The translations under genes were made by a program, and so were the position numbers. Positions 33,422 through 41,711 of a stretch of 64,000 bases of DNA are shown here, one piece after another. The stretch comes from Aequorivita sp. UBA3180 (GTDB taxonomy: Bacteria > Bacteroidota > Bacteroidia > Flavobacteriales > Flavobacteriaceae), in NCBI GenBank assembly GCA_002364215.1, contig DEXQ01000008.1, positions 125,468 to 189,467 on the forward strand, given 5' to 3'. The notes below the pieces were generated by a model that ran no database searches, was not told the origin of the DNA, and worked only from the letters and a program-made list of their open reading frames with translations. How positions within the stretch are numbered: the first letter of the stretch is position 1; each line of letters starts with the position of its first letter.

Positions 33422-34420
33422 TTATATATTGGGAAGTTTATATGCTATTAATATTTTACCGTCTCTCTGCCAACGAACCCAACCTTTTCCTACTTCACGA
33501 TGTTTTTCATCTTTTAAGATTAGCTGTAGCCATTCACCTTTTACTTGCAAAGTTGTGAGGTGTACAAAAGGCGTGTTGACTTCAGCTGCATGATCTACAG
33601 GTTTTATTTTTGGAATTTGCGTTTTGCCTTCAATAAAATCAATTGAAGAAGCAGTTAACAGAAACTCAGGCCAGAAGAGGAGTTCCCCATTTTGTTTGTT
33701 AAGGAAAGCGGTTTGTTTTGTTTTTGAATTTACTTCTACTTCAATGAATTCACCCCCCACAGTTTTCACTTTAAAATAAAAAATGCCAAAGGGCTGGTTC
33801 ATAGCCTCGGGCCATAACCATGGTGGCGCAGAAATCAGGGTAAAATCGCCAAATTGATCTTTACCTAGCGCAAGACTATCTGTGGGAGAATGCTGTGTTA
33901 CAGGTTTTTCATGCGTCACGTTTCCATAGAAAAAAAGAGTGGGATGCTGATAAAAGTTTGGTTTAAAAAATCCGAGACCCAATTCGTCGTTTTCTGCTAA
34001 TGGGTTTTTTATCGTTGTGTAATTCGATATGTCGTTTTTAAAAAATGTTACCATCCCAATTGGTTTGGACTGAGGAGTTGGAGTGGTGGGTTCGGGCTTG
34101 AATTGTTCATTTTGTTCTTTAGCGTTTTGCCGCTGAATATATCTATAATGGGTTATGCCATATGTGATAAGTATAACCACCAATAAAACGATATTGGCGT
34201 ACACTATAAATTTATGACGAACAAAATGGCCAATAAAAAAAGAGGCAATAAACGCGATGGCACCAAACATAACGCCATATCCAAAAACAATGGCTCCACC
34301 AGCTAAACCCTGTCCCTTGCCAGCATCTATTAAACCTGCAAAATACATTCCAGCTATAAAAAAGGAGATTAGCATCAAAAAGTAAAAAGCAATTCGGGCT
34401 GGTTTGAAGAAGTTTCTCAT
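33422..34420 (-). CDS. Membrane protein with unrecognised C-terminal domain, relative of the next gene product
   Basis: The 332-residue protein starts with four hydrophobic helices (about 8-28, 38-50, 52-66 and 71-90), followed by a charged helix and a Pro/Thr linker (EPTTPTPQSKP, about 113-123). The last 200 residues form an extracytoplasmic or cytoplasmic domain that I do not recognise. That domain matches the product of the neighbouring gene at 34431 along its length: GLGFFKPN against GEGFFSPN, PTDSLALGK against PTDSITFIK, and most strongly VGKGWVRWQRDGKILIAYKL against KGKGWIRWKKDGKLLITYNL at the end. The two are therefore tandem paralogues, one membrane-tethered and one secreted. It is the last gene of a three-gene unit headed by a VWA protein. 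Confidence 0.72.
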   Translation of the reverse strand: MRNFFKPARIAFYFLMLISFFIAGMYFAGLIDAGKGQGLAGGAIVFGYGVMFGAIAFIASFFIGHFVRHKFIVYANIVLLVVILITYGITHYRYIQRQNAKEQNEQFKPEPTTPTPQSKPIGMVTFFKNDISNYTTIKNPLAENDELGLGFFKPNFYQHPTLFFYGNVTHEKPVTQHSPTDSLALGKDQFGDFTLISAPPWLWPEAMNQPFGIFYFKVKTVGGEFIEVEVNSKTKQTAFLNKQNGELLFWPEFLLTASSIDFIEGKTQIPKIKPVDHAAEVNTPFVHLTTLQVKGEWLQLILKDEKHREVGKGWVRWQRDGKILIAYKLPNI

Positions 34421-34430
34421 ATTCTTAAGT

Positions 34431-35060
34431 TTAAGAAAAGAGGTTATAGGTAATCAACAGTTTACCGTCTTTTTTCCACCGTATCCATCCTTTTCCTTTT
34501 ACAGTATTGTAATCGTCTCCCAATATTTCTACCTCCATCCAAGCGCCCATAATGTACCGTGCCCTAAAGTATGTAGGACTCACTACTCTTCCGGCAGATT
34601 TTATCATTGGCTTATCAAATACCTTTTGGTTTTTATCTATAAATTCTACTGAATGGCAAATGAGAAAAAACTCGCCCCAAGTCATAAAATTTCCTTGCCA
34701 AGCTCTTACGTAGGCTGTTTTTCCTGTTTCTTCATTTATGACAATTTCGTGATGATCCCTACCCAATCGCTTTACTCGAATAATAAAGACGCCATAATCT
34801 AATTTTTCGTGAAATGGAGCAAAATTTTGGGGAGCATACCCAATACCATCTACATGGTTAGCATATCGCTTTATAAAGGTTATACTGTCTGTTGGGCGCT
34901 CTTGGCTGCCTGCTCTGCTGTTGGGAATATCGAATAAATAAAGCGTTTCGGCTTCGGTTGTATTTGGTGAAAAAAACCCTTCGCCCAATTCACTTTGTGC
35001 TTCCGCAGTTATTAGCGGCACAAAGAAGACTATAAAAAAAGTAAATAATTTAGGGTTCAT
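34431..35060 (-). CDS. Secreted protein with the same unrecognised domain
   Basis: The 209-residue protein has a signal peptide (to about residue 21, LITAEAQS) and then a single domain shared with the product of the gene at 33422. Features of the domain are an early GEGFFSPN turn, a TDS motif, a strand pair around YGVFIIRVKRLG and INEETGKTAYVRAWQG, a WGEFFLICHSVEFID segment, and the end motif GKGWIRWKKDGKLLITYNLF. The aromatic and basic end motif looks like a compact beta structure. I do not recognise the family and make no functional claim. It sits 9 bases after the VWA gene and 10 bases before its paralogue. Confidence 0.7.
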   Translation of the reverse strand: MNPKLFTFFIVFFVPLITAEAQSELGEGFFSPNTTEAETLYLFDIPNSRAGSQERPTDSITFIKRYANHVDGIGYAPQNFAPFHEKLDYGVFIIRVKRLGRDHHEIVINEETGKTAYVRAWQGNFMTWGEFFLICHSVEFIDKNQKVFDKPMIKSAGRVVSPTYFRARYIMGAWMEVEILGDDYNTVKGKGWIRWKKDGKLLITYNLFS

Positions 35061-35069
35061 TTTTAATAC

Positions 35070-36473
35070 TTAATAATTGAACGTTTGCTTAACATCTTCA
35101 CCTTTTTTTACGGTTATCGTGGTCGATTTATCGCCACTAAAGCCTGTTTTTTTCAGTGCCCGGACTTTTATTTCGTAAGTTCCTGGGTTGATATTCATTT
35201 TCACACCATGATCGTAGGATCTTCCGCCACCAACGCTAGTTCGGGAATTGACTTCAATAACATTAACTGTACAATCTATTAATTTCCCTCCGCCCATTGG
35301 CAAAACTTCCAGGGTACCCGACTCAAAATTGTAAGCTACATCCGTGGTCTCCCCGCCAGTGATCACATTATTTTCAACAGTGGCTTTGGTATCTGTCCCA
35401 TTCAAATTTATAGCTTGCAACACAATGCTGTAGGTGCCAGCATTTAATTCAAATTCCTTAGTTCTCCCGTAGGTGCGGCCACCGCCAACCGTTTTTCCAT
35501 CGGCATTTAGAATTTTTACGGTACAATCCCAACCTTCGCCATTATTGGTGGTGGAAACGGCAAACTTTCCTCCATCAAAACTTATTATACTATAGGTTTT
35601 TTTATCGTTGGAAGTTCTAATATCTTTTAAAACAATAGGTTCTACTCTTGAATTTTCCAAAGGTCGAATTTCAAGATCATAAGTTTCTTGCGGTAAATAC
35701 ACAAAGGAAGTGTCGCGATATGTACGCGTTCCTCCCGCTTTATTTTTGGTGCCAGCTTTATACGCAGTAACCAATGCATCTATTGGTTTTCCGTTCATGG
35801 TGGCATACACTCCATGATTGCCTTTTGGTTTATCTACGGTTTCTGACGCTACTTCGGTCATTGCTTCGCTTAAGCCACTGGCATCGGCGGCATCATAATA
35901 GTGGCCATCACCGGCTTTGGCGGCGCATTCCAGTTGTGCGGTTTCACCAGCTTTTAGACCGAAGCCCACAATGTGAAGTTTAAAATCGATTCCCTCTTTT
36001 TTGGCTGCTTTTACCACATCGCAGATATTGCCGTCGCAGGATTCTATCCCATCGGTTATTAAAACAATAGTGGCTTTTTCCTTACTTTTTCGAAGTTGGT
36101 CTATTACCATTTCTGCCGAATAGGCGAGGGGGGTCATCCCCAAAGGTTTAATGCTTTTAACGGCTGACGCTACTTGGCTCTTTGAAGTATTGGTTATGGG
36201 AATTAAGGTTTCCACATCCTGGCAATCTCCTTTTTTTCGATTTCCGTAAGCTACGAGGCCTATTTTTTGGTTTTCGGCAAAATTGTCAATGGAAGAAGAA
36301 AGTACCGAGGAGGCGATTTCCATTTTAGTTTTACCTTCCATTTGGCCCCACATAGAGCCGCTGGCATCATAAATAAAGATGATGGGCGAAGGTACTTCTG
36401 GGGCTTGCTTGGTTTGTGAATTGCTTTGGAAAGAAAAAATCAACGCACAAAAAATAACGGCTAATTGTTTCAT
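35070..36473 (-). CDS. Secreted von Willebrand factor A protein with three C-terminal repeats
   Basis: From the ATG at 36473 the protein has 467 residues with a signal peptide (MKQLAVIFCALIFSFQSNSQ). The VWA domain (about 30-210) has a complete metal-binding site: DASGSMWG, a Thr in LGMTPLAYS and ITDGIESCDG. Three beta-sandwich repeats of about 85-110 residues follow, each with a 'GGxRxY......L..GTY.I' signature: NKAGGTRTYRDTSF, VGGGRTYGRTKEF and VGGGRSYDHGVKM. It probably binds another protein or a polymer at the cell surface. An upstream in-frame ATG-like start at 36518 would run through one arm of an inverted repeat and gives no leader. It leads the three-gene block and has no terminator before the next gene. 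Confidence 0.85.
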   Translation of the reverse strand: MKQLAVIFCALIFSFQSNSQTKQAPEVPSPIIFIYDASGSMWGQMEGKTKMEIASSVLSSSIDNFAENQKIGLVAYGNRKKGDCQDVETLIPITNTSKSQVASAVKSIKPLGMTPLAYSAEMVIDQLRKSKEKATIVLITDGIESCDGNICDVVKAAKKEGIDFKLHIVGFGLKAGETAQLECAAKAGDGHYYDAADASGLSEAMTEVASETVDKPKGNHGVYATMNGKPIDALVTAYKAGTKNKAGGTRTYRDTSFVYLPQETYDLEIRPLENSRVEPIVLKDIRTSNDKKTYSIISFDGGKFAVSTTNNGEGWDCTVKILNADGKTVGGGRTYGRTKEFELNAGTYSIVLQAINLNGTDTKATVENNVITGGETTDVAYNFESGTLEVLPMGGGKLIDCTVNVIEVNSRTSVGGGRSYDHGVKMNINPGTYEIKVRALKKTGFSGDKSTTITVKKGEDVKQTFNY

Positions 36474-36482
36474 AATCAAATA

Positions 36483-36539
36483 TTTTGGCTGTAATAAAGT
36501 TAGTGAAAAAATATTCAATAAATAAACTTACAGCCAAAA
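36483..36539. repeat. Perfect 12-bp inverted repeat before the VWA gene
   Basis: TTTTGGCTGTAA (36483-36494) is the exact reverse complement of TTACAGCCAAAA (36528-36539), with 33 bases between. The near arm ends 10 bases before the VWA start codon. It could be an operator for a dimeric regulator or a leader hairpin that hides the ribosome site. It lacks a U run and is not a terminator. Confidence 0.75.
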
Positions 36540-36614
36540 CAACGAAAATATCATTAGCCAATTGGATAATTTTTAAGCGCTAAGCTTTAAAGAAAAGAAC
36601 TTGTAAATAATCAA

Positions 36615-36974
36615 TTAAAATTTTGGAATGTAGATAAAGCATCCAATGATTATGGCGGTAACGGCAGCAAAAAATACAGCACCCGCGGCTATATCTTTTA
36701 TTAATCCAATTTTGTTGTGAAAATCTGGGTGTACAAAATCTGCAATTTCCTCCACAGCTGTGTTTAATCCTTCTATACTGAGAACTAACCCAATTGCGAA
36801 TATTTGAAACATCCATTCTACGATAGTTATTTCAAAATAGAAACCTGCAATGGTCATTATTATCGCCAAAGCGGTTTGCACTTGAATGCTCGCTTCATTG
36901 CGAAGTAAAAGAAAAGCACCTTTCAAAGCATAGCGAAATGCTTTAAGGCGCTTTCCTAAAAATGAATTCTTCAT
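36615..36974 (-). CDS. dgkA: Diacylglycerol kinase (DgkA family) or undecaprenol kinase
   Basis: The 119-residue integral membrane protein has three helices and the family's catalytic signature ENAVE-type block, here GLNTAVEEIADFVHP, with a second acidic residue in the N-terminal helix (RNEASIQVQTALAI). It phosphorylates diacylglycerol, or in many Gram-positive relatives undecaprenol, at the inner membrane. Its start shares one base with the tpx stop codon, giving a two-gene unit. In many Flavobacteriaceae tpx-dgkA stand directly before ftsK; here three extra genes lie between. Confidence 0.92.
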   Translation of the reverse strand: MKNSFLGKRLKAFRYALKGAFLLLRNEASIQVQTALAIIMTIAGFYFEITIVEWMFQIFAIGLVLSIEGLNTAVEEIADFVHPDFHNKIGLIKDIAAGAVFFAAVTAIIIGCFIYIPKF

Positions 36975-37474
36975 TATAAAAGAGTTTTTAACGCGGAAAG
37001 ATAGTCGGGCTCATCACCAATGGCGGGCACCTGCTGATTATAAATTACTTTGCCATCCTCGTCCAACACAATTACTGCACGCGAATGAAGACCTCTAAGA
37101 GCGCCGCTGGTCATTTCCACCCCATAATTTTTTCCGAAGTTGCCATCGCGAAAATCTGACAGATTGGTAACATTGTTTAGTTCTTCATCGTTTACAAAAC
37201 GCTGTTGTGCAAAGGGAAGATCTTTAGAAATACAAAGTACTTTTGTGTTTTCCAAGCCAGTAGCTTTTTCATTGAATTTTCGAACCGAGGTGGCACAAAC
37301 ATTAGTGTCTATACTTGGAAAAATATTCATTACCACGCGCGACCCTTTATAATCTGAGAGTTTTTTTGAACTTAAATCGCGGGTGGTCAATTCAAAATCT
37401 GGAGCTTTTTCTCCCACTTTTGGAAGGTTTCCGGATGTTTCAATGGTGTTGTCACCTAATTTTATTTTTGCCAT
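36974..37474 (-). CDS. tpx: Thiol peroxidase
   Basis: The 166-residue atypical two-Cys peroxiredoxin starts with the Tpx-specific GNLPKVGEKAPDFEL. The peroxidatic Cys is in PSIDTNVCATSVRKF near residue 61 and the resolving Cys in VLCISKDLPFAQQRF near residue 95. It removes hydrogen peroxide and lipid peroxides with thioredoxin as reductant, in the periplasm or cytoplasm depending on species; no signal peptide is seen, so cytoplasm here. It is coupled to dgkA by a one-base overlap. Confidence 0.96.
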   Translation of the reverse strand: MAKIKLGDNTIETSGNLPKVGEKAPDFELTTRDLSSKKLSDYKGSRVVMNIFPSIDTNVCATSVRKFNEKATGLENTKVLCISKDLPFAQQRFVNDEELNNVTNLSDFRDGNFGKNYGVEMTSGALRGLHSRAVIVLDEDGKVIYNQQVPAIGDEPDYLSALKTLL

Positions 37475-37704
37475 AATTTCTTAACAATTTAATTGCTTAA
37501 AAATAAGCAATCAAATTCACAATGATTCCAAAAGACTTCATAAAGGTTTTTAATCGTCTTTACAATGTATTTAGGTATTCGGTTTATCATCTTTTAAATT
37601 ATCCAAATGGGTAATTGACAGGCTTTTATGTGTTTGGTGATTTTGGGCATATCCAATTTTACGATTTTGCTGATGATATAAGTTCTTAGGAAGGGATGAA
37701 CCAT

Positions 37705-38391
37705 TTATTCTTCTGTCATATCGGCAAGCGTATGGCCCTCGGTACTAAAAATGGCATCGTCAAAAGTATTCGTCAATTTAATTATTGACAACATTACTAC
37801 ATCTTTCCTTTCAAACAAGCGTAATTTTGTTAACATTGTGAAGCCTTGTATTCCACATTCAGCCAGCATTTCTACTGCATCTGTGTCTTTCCCGGCTCCT
37901 ACGGTCTGATAGGCCATTACTTGCACCAAGCTCAGTTCAATTTCCTCTGCAATCCAAAATGAACCTTCAAATTTATCGGTATTGCAAATCATTTCACTAC
38001 AATACACACCATTGATTTTCTTTTGTTCTCCGGTTATATTTAACTGTTTTTTGGGACCCGTACCGTAATCAGATAACGCGTAATCCATAGAGGGCCAGTA
38101 TTTTTTGTTCATCGGCAAAACATAGCCACCTTTCTTTTCGTTGACTTCAAATAATCCAGTTATGGTGCTGTCTTTTGGGTTAAAGACTAGTCGCAGATCA
38201 GGTTGATTTCCCCTGGCATGGATAATTAATGCCGTCTTGTTTTCACCAAAAAAGAAGGATAGGGTATCGCTTCGGCTATTGGAATTCGGATTTTCGGACC
38301 CCACGACGAGGTCAAAACTGCCAGTGAAATTTTGCGCAAACACAAATTGCGATATCATAATTAATACGATAGTAACTATCAATAATTTCAT
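37705..38391 (-). CDS. DUF4412-like secreted protein
   Basis: The 228-residue protein has a signal peptide (to FVFAQN). The body alternates strands and turns as in the DUF4412/LolA-like periplasmic fold: TGSFDLVVGSENPNS at the start, KTALIIHARG, and GVYCSEMICNTDKFEGSFWIAEE, which resembles the 'G..c..y...~..g~vWvt~' core of DUF4412. Such proteins are taken to bind or carry hydrophobic molecules, but no function has been shown to my knowledge. It stands alone, with the peroxide-defence operon upstream on the same strand. Confidence 0.65.
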   Translation of the reverse strand: MKLLIVTIVLIMISQFVFAQNFTGSFDLVVGSENPNSNSRSDTLSFFFGENKTALIIHARGNQPDLRLVFNPKDSTITGLFEVNEKKGGYVLPMNKKYWPSMDYALSDYGTGPKKQLNITGEQKKINGVYCSEMICNTDKFEGSFWIAEEIELSLVQVMAYQTVGAGKDTDAVEMLAECGIQGFTMLTKLRLFERKDVVMLSIIKLTNTFDDAIFSTEGHTLADMTEE

Positions 38392-38550
38392 TTGTATACC
38401 CGTAAAGTGTTTATTATTTGAAAGTTACAAAATTATATCGAAATTGGACACTTAAATTTTTAAAAGAGGACAATATTGTGTTAAAAACAATTGAAGATAT
38501 CTTTCTGCAGTGAACGGTCTGGTAATTTCTGATATTAAATTAGAGGGGAA

Positions 38551-38587
38551 TAAAAAAAATTCCTTTGCAATTGCTTACAAAGGAATT
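38551..38587 (-). terminator. Intrinsic terminator of the peroxiredoxin operon
   Basis: AATTCCTTTG (38558-38567) pairs perfectly with CAAAGGAATT (38578-38587) around 10 bases. On the minus strand it is followed by a run of eight T. It lies 27 bases after the last gene of the operon. Confidence 0.92.
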
Positions 38588-38613
38588 CTTACAAATTAAA
38601 AGAAATTAAAATT

Positions 38614-38862
38614 CTATCGGTCTATGGAGCCCAACACCTTTTGTGCAAAAGCATTTGCAGCGTCTCGCTCCGGCATTCCGTCATCAATCATTTTGTGGAC
38701 TTCCACCGCTCCGCAAAGATTGGTGATAAGTTCGCCGATGATGTCCAGTTCTTCATCCGTAATTCTGTTGTATTCGCTGTACGATTCCAAAACTTCTACA
38801 CAGCTTTCTATTTGTGCTACAGAATTGTTCTTCTGAATATGTCTAATTACGGGCAACTTCAT
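38614..38862 (-). CDS. Small conserved protein, probably DUF6952
   Basis: The 82-residue protein starts MKLPVIRHIQKNNSVAQIE and is mostly helical and acidic, with two short helical pairs (VLESYSEYN and DELDIIGELITNLCGAVEV). The start resembles a small flavobacterial family known as DUF6952, from memory. Its start overlaps the thioredoxin gene by 20 bases, so translation is coupled. Its constant place after a peroxiredoxin and thioredoxin suggests an accessory role in peroxide defence, but this is an inference. Confidence 0.75.
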   Translation of the reverse strand: MKLPVIRHIQKNNSVAQIESCVEVLESYSEYNRITDEELDIIGELITNLCGAVEVHKMIDDGMPERDAANAFAQKVLGSIDR

Positions 38863-39157
38863 CTACAAGATCTTTTAAAAGTTCAAATTTGTTGGTCTGA
38901 ACCTGATTTACCAATTCACCATTTTTGAAAGTTGCGAAAGTAGGCAGATTATCAACATTTGCCATTTTTCGGCTTTCAGGGAATTTTTCGGCATCAACCA
39001 AAACGAATTTATAATCTTCCGTTTCCGAAGCCAATTTTTTAAATTTTGGCTTCATCAATCTACAGTTGCCGCACCATCCCGCCGAAAATTGAACGATTAC
39101 GTCCTTTTCTTCAGCTATCAATTGTTGTAGGCTATCTTCTGTTAATTCGAGTACCAT
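38843..39157 (-). CDS. Thioredoxin-family protein with CGNC active site
   Basis: The 104-residue protein is a single thioredoxin domain without signal peptide. The active site is SAGWCGNCRLMKPKF near residue 28, with Asn in place of the usual Pro; the cis-Pro loop VDNLPTFATF is intact. The third residue affects redox potential, so this protein may be tuned to one partner. It lies 3 bases after the peroxiredoxin gene, which makes it the likely reductant of that enzyme. Confidence 0.93.
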   Translation of the reverse strand: MVLELTEDSLQQLIAEEKDVIVQFSAGWCGNCRLMKPKFKKLASETEDYKFVLVDAEKFPESRKMANVDNLPTFATFKNGELVNQVQTNKFELLKDLVDEVARN

Positions 39158-39160
39158 AAT

Positions 39161-39796
39161 CTAGTTTCTCAAATATGTTGCTACAGCTTCGCGAGTTGCT
39201 TTCATTGCATCTTTACCTTCTTCCCAGTTTGCTGGACAAACTTCGCCCTTTTGCTGTACGTGGGTGTAGGCGTCAATCAATCTTACGAATTCGTTTACGT
39301 TTCTACCCAAAGGCATATCGTTTACACTTTCGTGGAAAATTTTTCCTTCCTCGTCAATCAAATAAGTTGCACGGTACGTTACATTGTCGCCATCTACCAT
39401 AAGCAAGCCGGTTTCCTCATCATAACGCTCGTTGGTAATATCAAGAATTCCAAGGGCATTGGAAAGGTTGCGGTTGGTATCAGCCAATAATGGGTAAGTT
39501 ATACCTTCAATACCACCGTTATCTTTTGGTGTGTTTAACCAAGCAAAGTGAACTTCGGGCGTATCGCAAGAAGCACCGATAACCATAGTGTTGCGATCTT
39601 CAAATTTTGAAAGTGCTTCCTGAAAGGAATGGATTTCTGTTGGGCATACAAAAGTGAAATCTTTTGGATACCAGAAAAGCAATACTTTCTTGTTGTTTTT
39701 CTTTGCTTCTTCAAGCACATTAAGTTTAAAAGTATCCCCCATTTCGTTCATTGCATCTACTGAAATGTTTGGGAATTTTTTTCCTACTAATGACAT
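39161..39796 (-). CDS. Two-Cys peroxiredoxin (AhpC/Prx1 type)
   Basis: The 211-residue enzyme reduces hydrogen peroxide and organic peroxides. The peroxidatic Cys lies in YPKDFTFVCPTEIHSFQ near residue 52 and the resolving Cys in GEVCPANWEEGKDAM near residue 178, both standard for the AhpC/Prx1 class. It heads a three-gene operon with the CGNC thioredoxin and a small conserved protein. No AhpF flavoprotein gene is nearby, which agrees with the thioredoxin being the electron donor. A -7 box (39834-39841) lies 38 bases upstream. Confidence 0.96.
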   Translation of the reverse strand: MSLVGKKFPNISVDAMNEMGDTFKLNVLEEAKKNNKKVLLFWYPKDFTFVCPTEIHSFQEALSKFEDRNTMVIGASCDTPEVHFAWLNTPKDNGGIEGITYPLLADTNRNLSNALGILDITNERYDEETGLLMVDGDNVTYRATYLIDEEGKIFHESVNDMPLGRNVNEFVRLIDAYTHVQQKGEVCPANWEEGKDAMKATREAVATYLRN

Positions 39797-39833
39797 AATT
39801 TTATTTATTTTTTTGGGTTAAAATTTTCTAGTG

Positions 39834-39841
39834 CAAAGATA
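39834..39841 (-). promoter_or_regulatory. Probable -7 promoter box of the peroxiredoxin operon
   Basis: The minus strand reads TATCTTTG, a full TAnnTTTG match, giving a start about 30 bases before the peroxiredoxin ATG. A good -33 TTTG is not visible, as might be expected for a promoter that needs an activator. Confidence 0.48.
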
Positions 39842-39946
39842 GAAACTCCTTACGGATAAAGGAATTGAAGCGAATGTATTAATCTATAAACCGATAGATT
39901 TTTACGATACGTTAAATTTTTAACTATAAGTAAAAGCTATGTAAAA

Positions 39947-41443
39947 TTAAGCTGTTTTTGGAGAGGTAGCTAACTCCCTGATTTTGATTCTGAAGGCGGC
40001 AAAAAGCAAAGTCATAAATGGACTTAGCCAGTTAAAAATAGCATAACCCGCATAGTGAAGTGTATCTACGCCCAGCACCCCACTGTGGTATGCGCCACAA
40101 GTATTCCAAGGTACCAATACAGAAGTTACCGTTCCCGAATCTTCCAAAGTTCTTGAGAGGTTTTCAGGAGCTAAACCTTTATCCTTAAAGGCTTTTGCAT
40201 ACATTTTACCGGGAACCACGATTGCAAGGTATTGGTCGCTGGCGGTAAGGTTTAGCGCCAAACAGCTCGCAACAGTACTGGCAAAAAGACCAAATGTTGT
40301 GTGGAACAATTTTAGCAATGCCTTGCTAATTGCCGCTAATGCACCAATGGCATCCATAATTCCACCAAAAACCATTGCGCACAATATAAGCCAAATAGTG
40401 TTTAACATTCCAGACATACCCCCTGCGGAGAAGAGATCCTTTAAAGCTTCATTTTCTGTAGGGATGGCGCTATCTACAGTTATTGCGTTCATTATTCCTT
40501 TATAGCCATTTTCAAAGGTAAGGGAAGAACCTCCTCCGATAGAAGCGACAATATCCGGTTGAAATATTAATGCCGCAACTGCACCTAAAAGCGTTCCTAT
40601 GAGTAAGGCTATTAGCGGAGCGGTTTTTTTCACAATTAAAAATATAACAACAATAGGTACTATAAATAACCAAGGGCTCACATTTATGGAATCTTTTACA
40701 GCGGCGAGAATTAGATGGGTATCTGCTGTTCCTGACGTATCCAAGTTCAGACCTATAATTATGAAAACTATCAAAGTAACAATCAACGTTGGAACTGTAG
40801 TATAAAGCATGTATCTAATATGCGTGAACAAATCTGTGCCTGCCATTGCAGGTGCAAGGTTTGTGGTATCACTTAAAGGTGAAATCTTATCGCCAAAATA
40901 GGCTCCCGAAAGAATGGCGCCTGCGGTCATTCCTATAGAAATGTCCAATGCATTTGCAATACCTACAAGTGCAATACCCACAGTAGCTGAAGTAGTCCAA
41001 CTACTTCCGGTAGCCACGGAGATAATGGCGCAAATAATTACACAAGAGGCGAGAAATATTGTTGGATTGAGAATTTGAAGACCGTAATAAATCATTGTGG
41101 GAATAATGCCGCTAATAAGCCAAGTTCCGGCTAATGCCCCTACCAATAATAAAATTAAAATAGCCCCTGCGGTCGATTTTATGTTGATCGCCACTTCCTC
41201 CAGCATTTGGTCAAATTTCACCTTGTTGAAAAAACCCACAATGGCCGCCACGGCACCGCCCATTAAAAGAATAAATTGGTTGCTTCCGTCCAATGCGCTA
41301 TCGCCATAGGCATAAAAAACATTGTAAAATAGCATCCCGATAAGTGCAAAGACCGGGATAAGCGCCTCCCAAATATTCAGTTCTACGTTTTCAACTATCT
41401 GATCGACTTTTGGGTCGGTGGGCTTAATGTCTTGACTTTGCAT
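39947..41443 (-). CDS. nhaC: Na+/H+ antiporter, NhaC family
   Basis: The 498-residue protein has about eleven membrane helices and NhaC-family landmarks: VATGSSWTTSATVGIALVGIA near residue 145, AGAILSGAYFGDKISPLSDTTNLAPA near residue 175 (shared with ion-transporter families) and LVPWNTCGAYHSGVLGV near the C-terminus. It exchanges sodium for protons across the inner membrane, controlling pH and salt, which would fit a marine or brackish habitat. The gene is alone and divergent from the TPR-LuxR regulator, with 268 bases between. Confidence 0.94.
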   Translation of the reverse strand: MQSQDIKPTDPKVDQIVENVELNIWEALIPVFALIGMLFYNVFYAYGDSALDGSNQFILLMGGAVAAIVGFFNKVKFDQMLEEVAINIKSTAGAILILLLVGALAGTWLISGIIPTMIYYGLQILNPTIFLASCVIICAIISVATGSSWTTSATVGIALVGIANALDISIGMTAGAILSGAYFGDKISPLSDTTNLAPAMAGTDLFTHIRYMLYTTVPTLIVTLIVFIIIGLNLDTSGTADTHLILAAVKDSINVSPWLFIVPIVVIFLIVKKTAPLIALLIGTLLGAVAALIFQPDIVASIGGGSSLTFENGYKGIMNAITVDSAIPTENEALKDLFSAGGMSGMLNTIWLILCAMVFGGIMDAIGALAAISKALLKLFHTTFGLFASTVASCLALNLTASDQYLAIVVPGKMYAKAFKDKGLAPENLSRTLEDSGTVTSVLVPWNTCGAYHSGVLGVDTLHYAGYAIFNWLSPFMTLLFAAFRIKIRELATSPKTA

Positions 41444-41711
41444 AGGGAAATTTTAAAATGGAATGTAATGTTACGATTTTGTAAAAACCTATGCAAATTA
41501 AAAAAAGGAACAGATTAGCCGGACTATCATACAAATACTTTAGGAATAGTTGTATTTAAAACTTCATCTTCAACTACATACTTTCCCATTATTAAATTGT
41601 TAAAAAGAACATCGCAATTAAAGATATTTATGAAACGAACCACAATTGCTTAGCTTTCATTAAATCCATTTTTGGTATATTTAGAAATTAAGAGATTCAA
41701 CTTTCGCTAAC

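Noticed and set aside
37558..37704. Open frames running past the stop of the DUF4412-like gene
   Set aside because: A 49-codon stretch without a start and a 37-codon ORF occur by chance at this length; no family recognised.
41540..41600. Minus-strand ORF of about 20 codons (MGKYVVEDEVLNT...) between nhaC and the TPR-LuxR gene
   Set aside because: Too short to distinguish from chance and no homologue is recognised; it could be a gene remnant.
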